A stretch of DNA of 51,783 nucleotides from Acidobacteriota bacterium. Its GTDB lineage: Bacteria > Acidobacteriota > Vicinamibacteria > Vicinamibacterales > UBA2999. Positions 51,752-51,783 of the stretch are shown in pieces; position 1 is the first letter of the stretch, and each line of letters starts with the position of its first letter. The stretch lies in the NCBI GenBank assembly GCA_003222635.1, contig QHWQ01000331.1:1-51783 (forward strand), given 5' to 3'. The position numbers were made by a program, and so were the translations under genes. The notes under the pieces were generated by a model. It worked only from the letters and a program-made list of their open reading frames with translations, ran no database searches and had not been told where the DNA came from.

Positions 51752-51775
51752 CGGCCTTTCCGAGGAGGCTCGAAG

Positions 51776-51783
51776 ATGCGACG
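51776..51783 (+). CDS. Start of a gene cut by the window end
   Basis: GAGGAGG at 51762-51768 is followed after seven bases by ATG at 51776. Only two full codons (Met-Arg) are visible, so nothing can be said of the product. Confidence 0.5.

Overview
The window reads as chromosomal DNA of a high-GC, heterotrophic Acidobacteriota, most likely of the Vicinamibacteria type. This is inferred from family content, not from a marker search: many Oar-like TonB-dependent receptors with a carboxypeptidase-regulatory-like N-terminus, DUF6152 and DUF6644 proteins, DUF1592/DUF1552 pairs, a reaction-centre-type dihaem cytochrome without photosynthesis genes, and a dnaK-dnaJ-hspR operon. I see no rRNA, tRNA, CRISPR array, transposase or phage gene.

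Layout. 1-8053 (+): the tail of one outer-membrane receptor, two complete receptors, a secreted protein with an HWEGDTLV motif and a DUF6152 protein. 8121-15597: a metallo-beta-lactamase-fold protein, a dihaem cytochrome, an exported FAH-fold protein, a cytochrome c556-like protein, two DUF6644 membrane proteins, another DUF6152 protein and two more HWEG-motif proteins. Several of their gaps carry AT-rich 8-bp tandem repeats. 15664-23434: a receptor (-), an NHL beta-propeller, a small secreted protein and another receptor. 23422-28269: a tightly coupled DUF1592 - DUF1552 - ankyrin operon. 28231-34725: a flippase-like membrane protein, a gluconate-dehydrogenase-type pair (small subunit plus GMC flavoprotein) and a sixth receptor. 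Almost every protein up to about 32 kb has a signal peptide or membrane segments, so this half is an envelope, uptake and periplasmic redox region.

From 34.9 kb the content becomes more housekeeping: a carbamoyltransferase/SxtJ/DUF5989 set, a zinc-ribbon protein, lnt, prfB with its programmed +1 frameshift, an exported amidase, an ECF sigma factor with a broken membrane partner, a penicillin-binding protein 1A, and the heat-shock operon dnaK-dnaJ-hspR followed by a DnaC-like ATPase and hemW. A sigma70-type promoter with an overlapping HAIR-like HspR operator lies upstream of dnaK.

Two patterns run through the window. First, at least seven genes between 26 and 50 kb appear to have lost an internal segment, by my estimate about 90-130 nt each; most go out of frame and some lose catalytic or membrane parts (DUF1552, carbamoyltransferase, DUF5989, amidase, sigma-factor partner, PBP1A, DnaC-like ATPase, probably a small secreted protein). 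The similar sizes make a systematic assembly fault as likely as biology. Second, several families of short palindromic or 8-9 bp tandem repeats fill intergenic gaps, and related repeats also lie inside reading frames (carbamoyltransferase, amidase signal peptide, DnaK tail, HemW).
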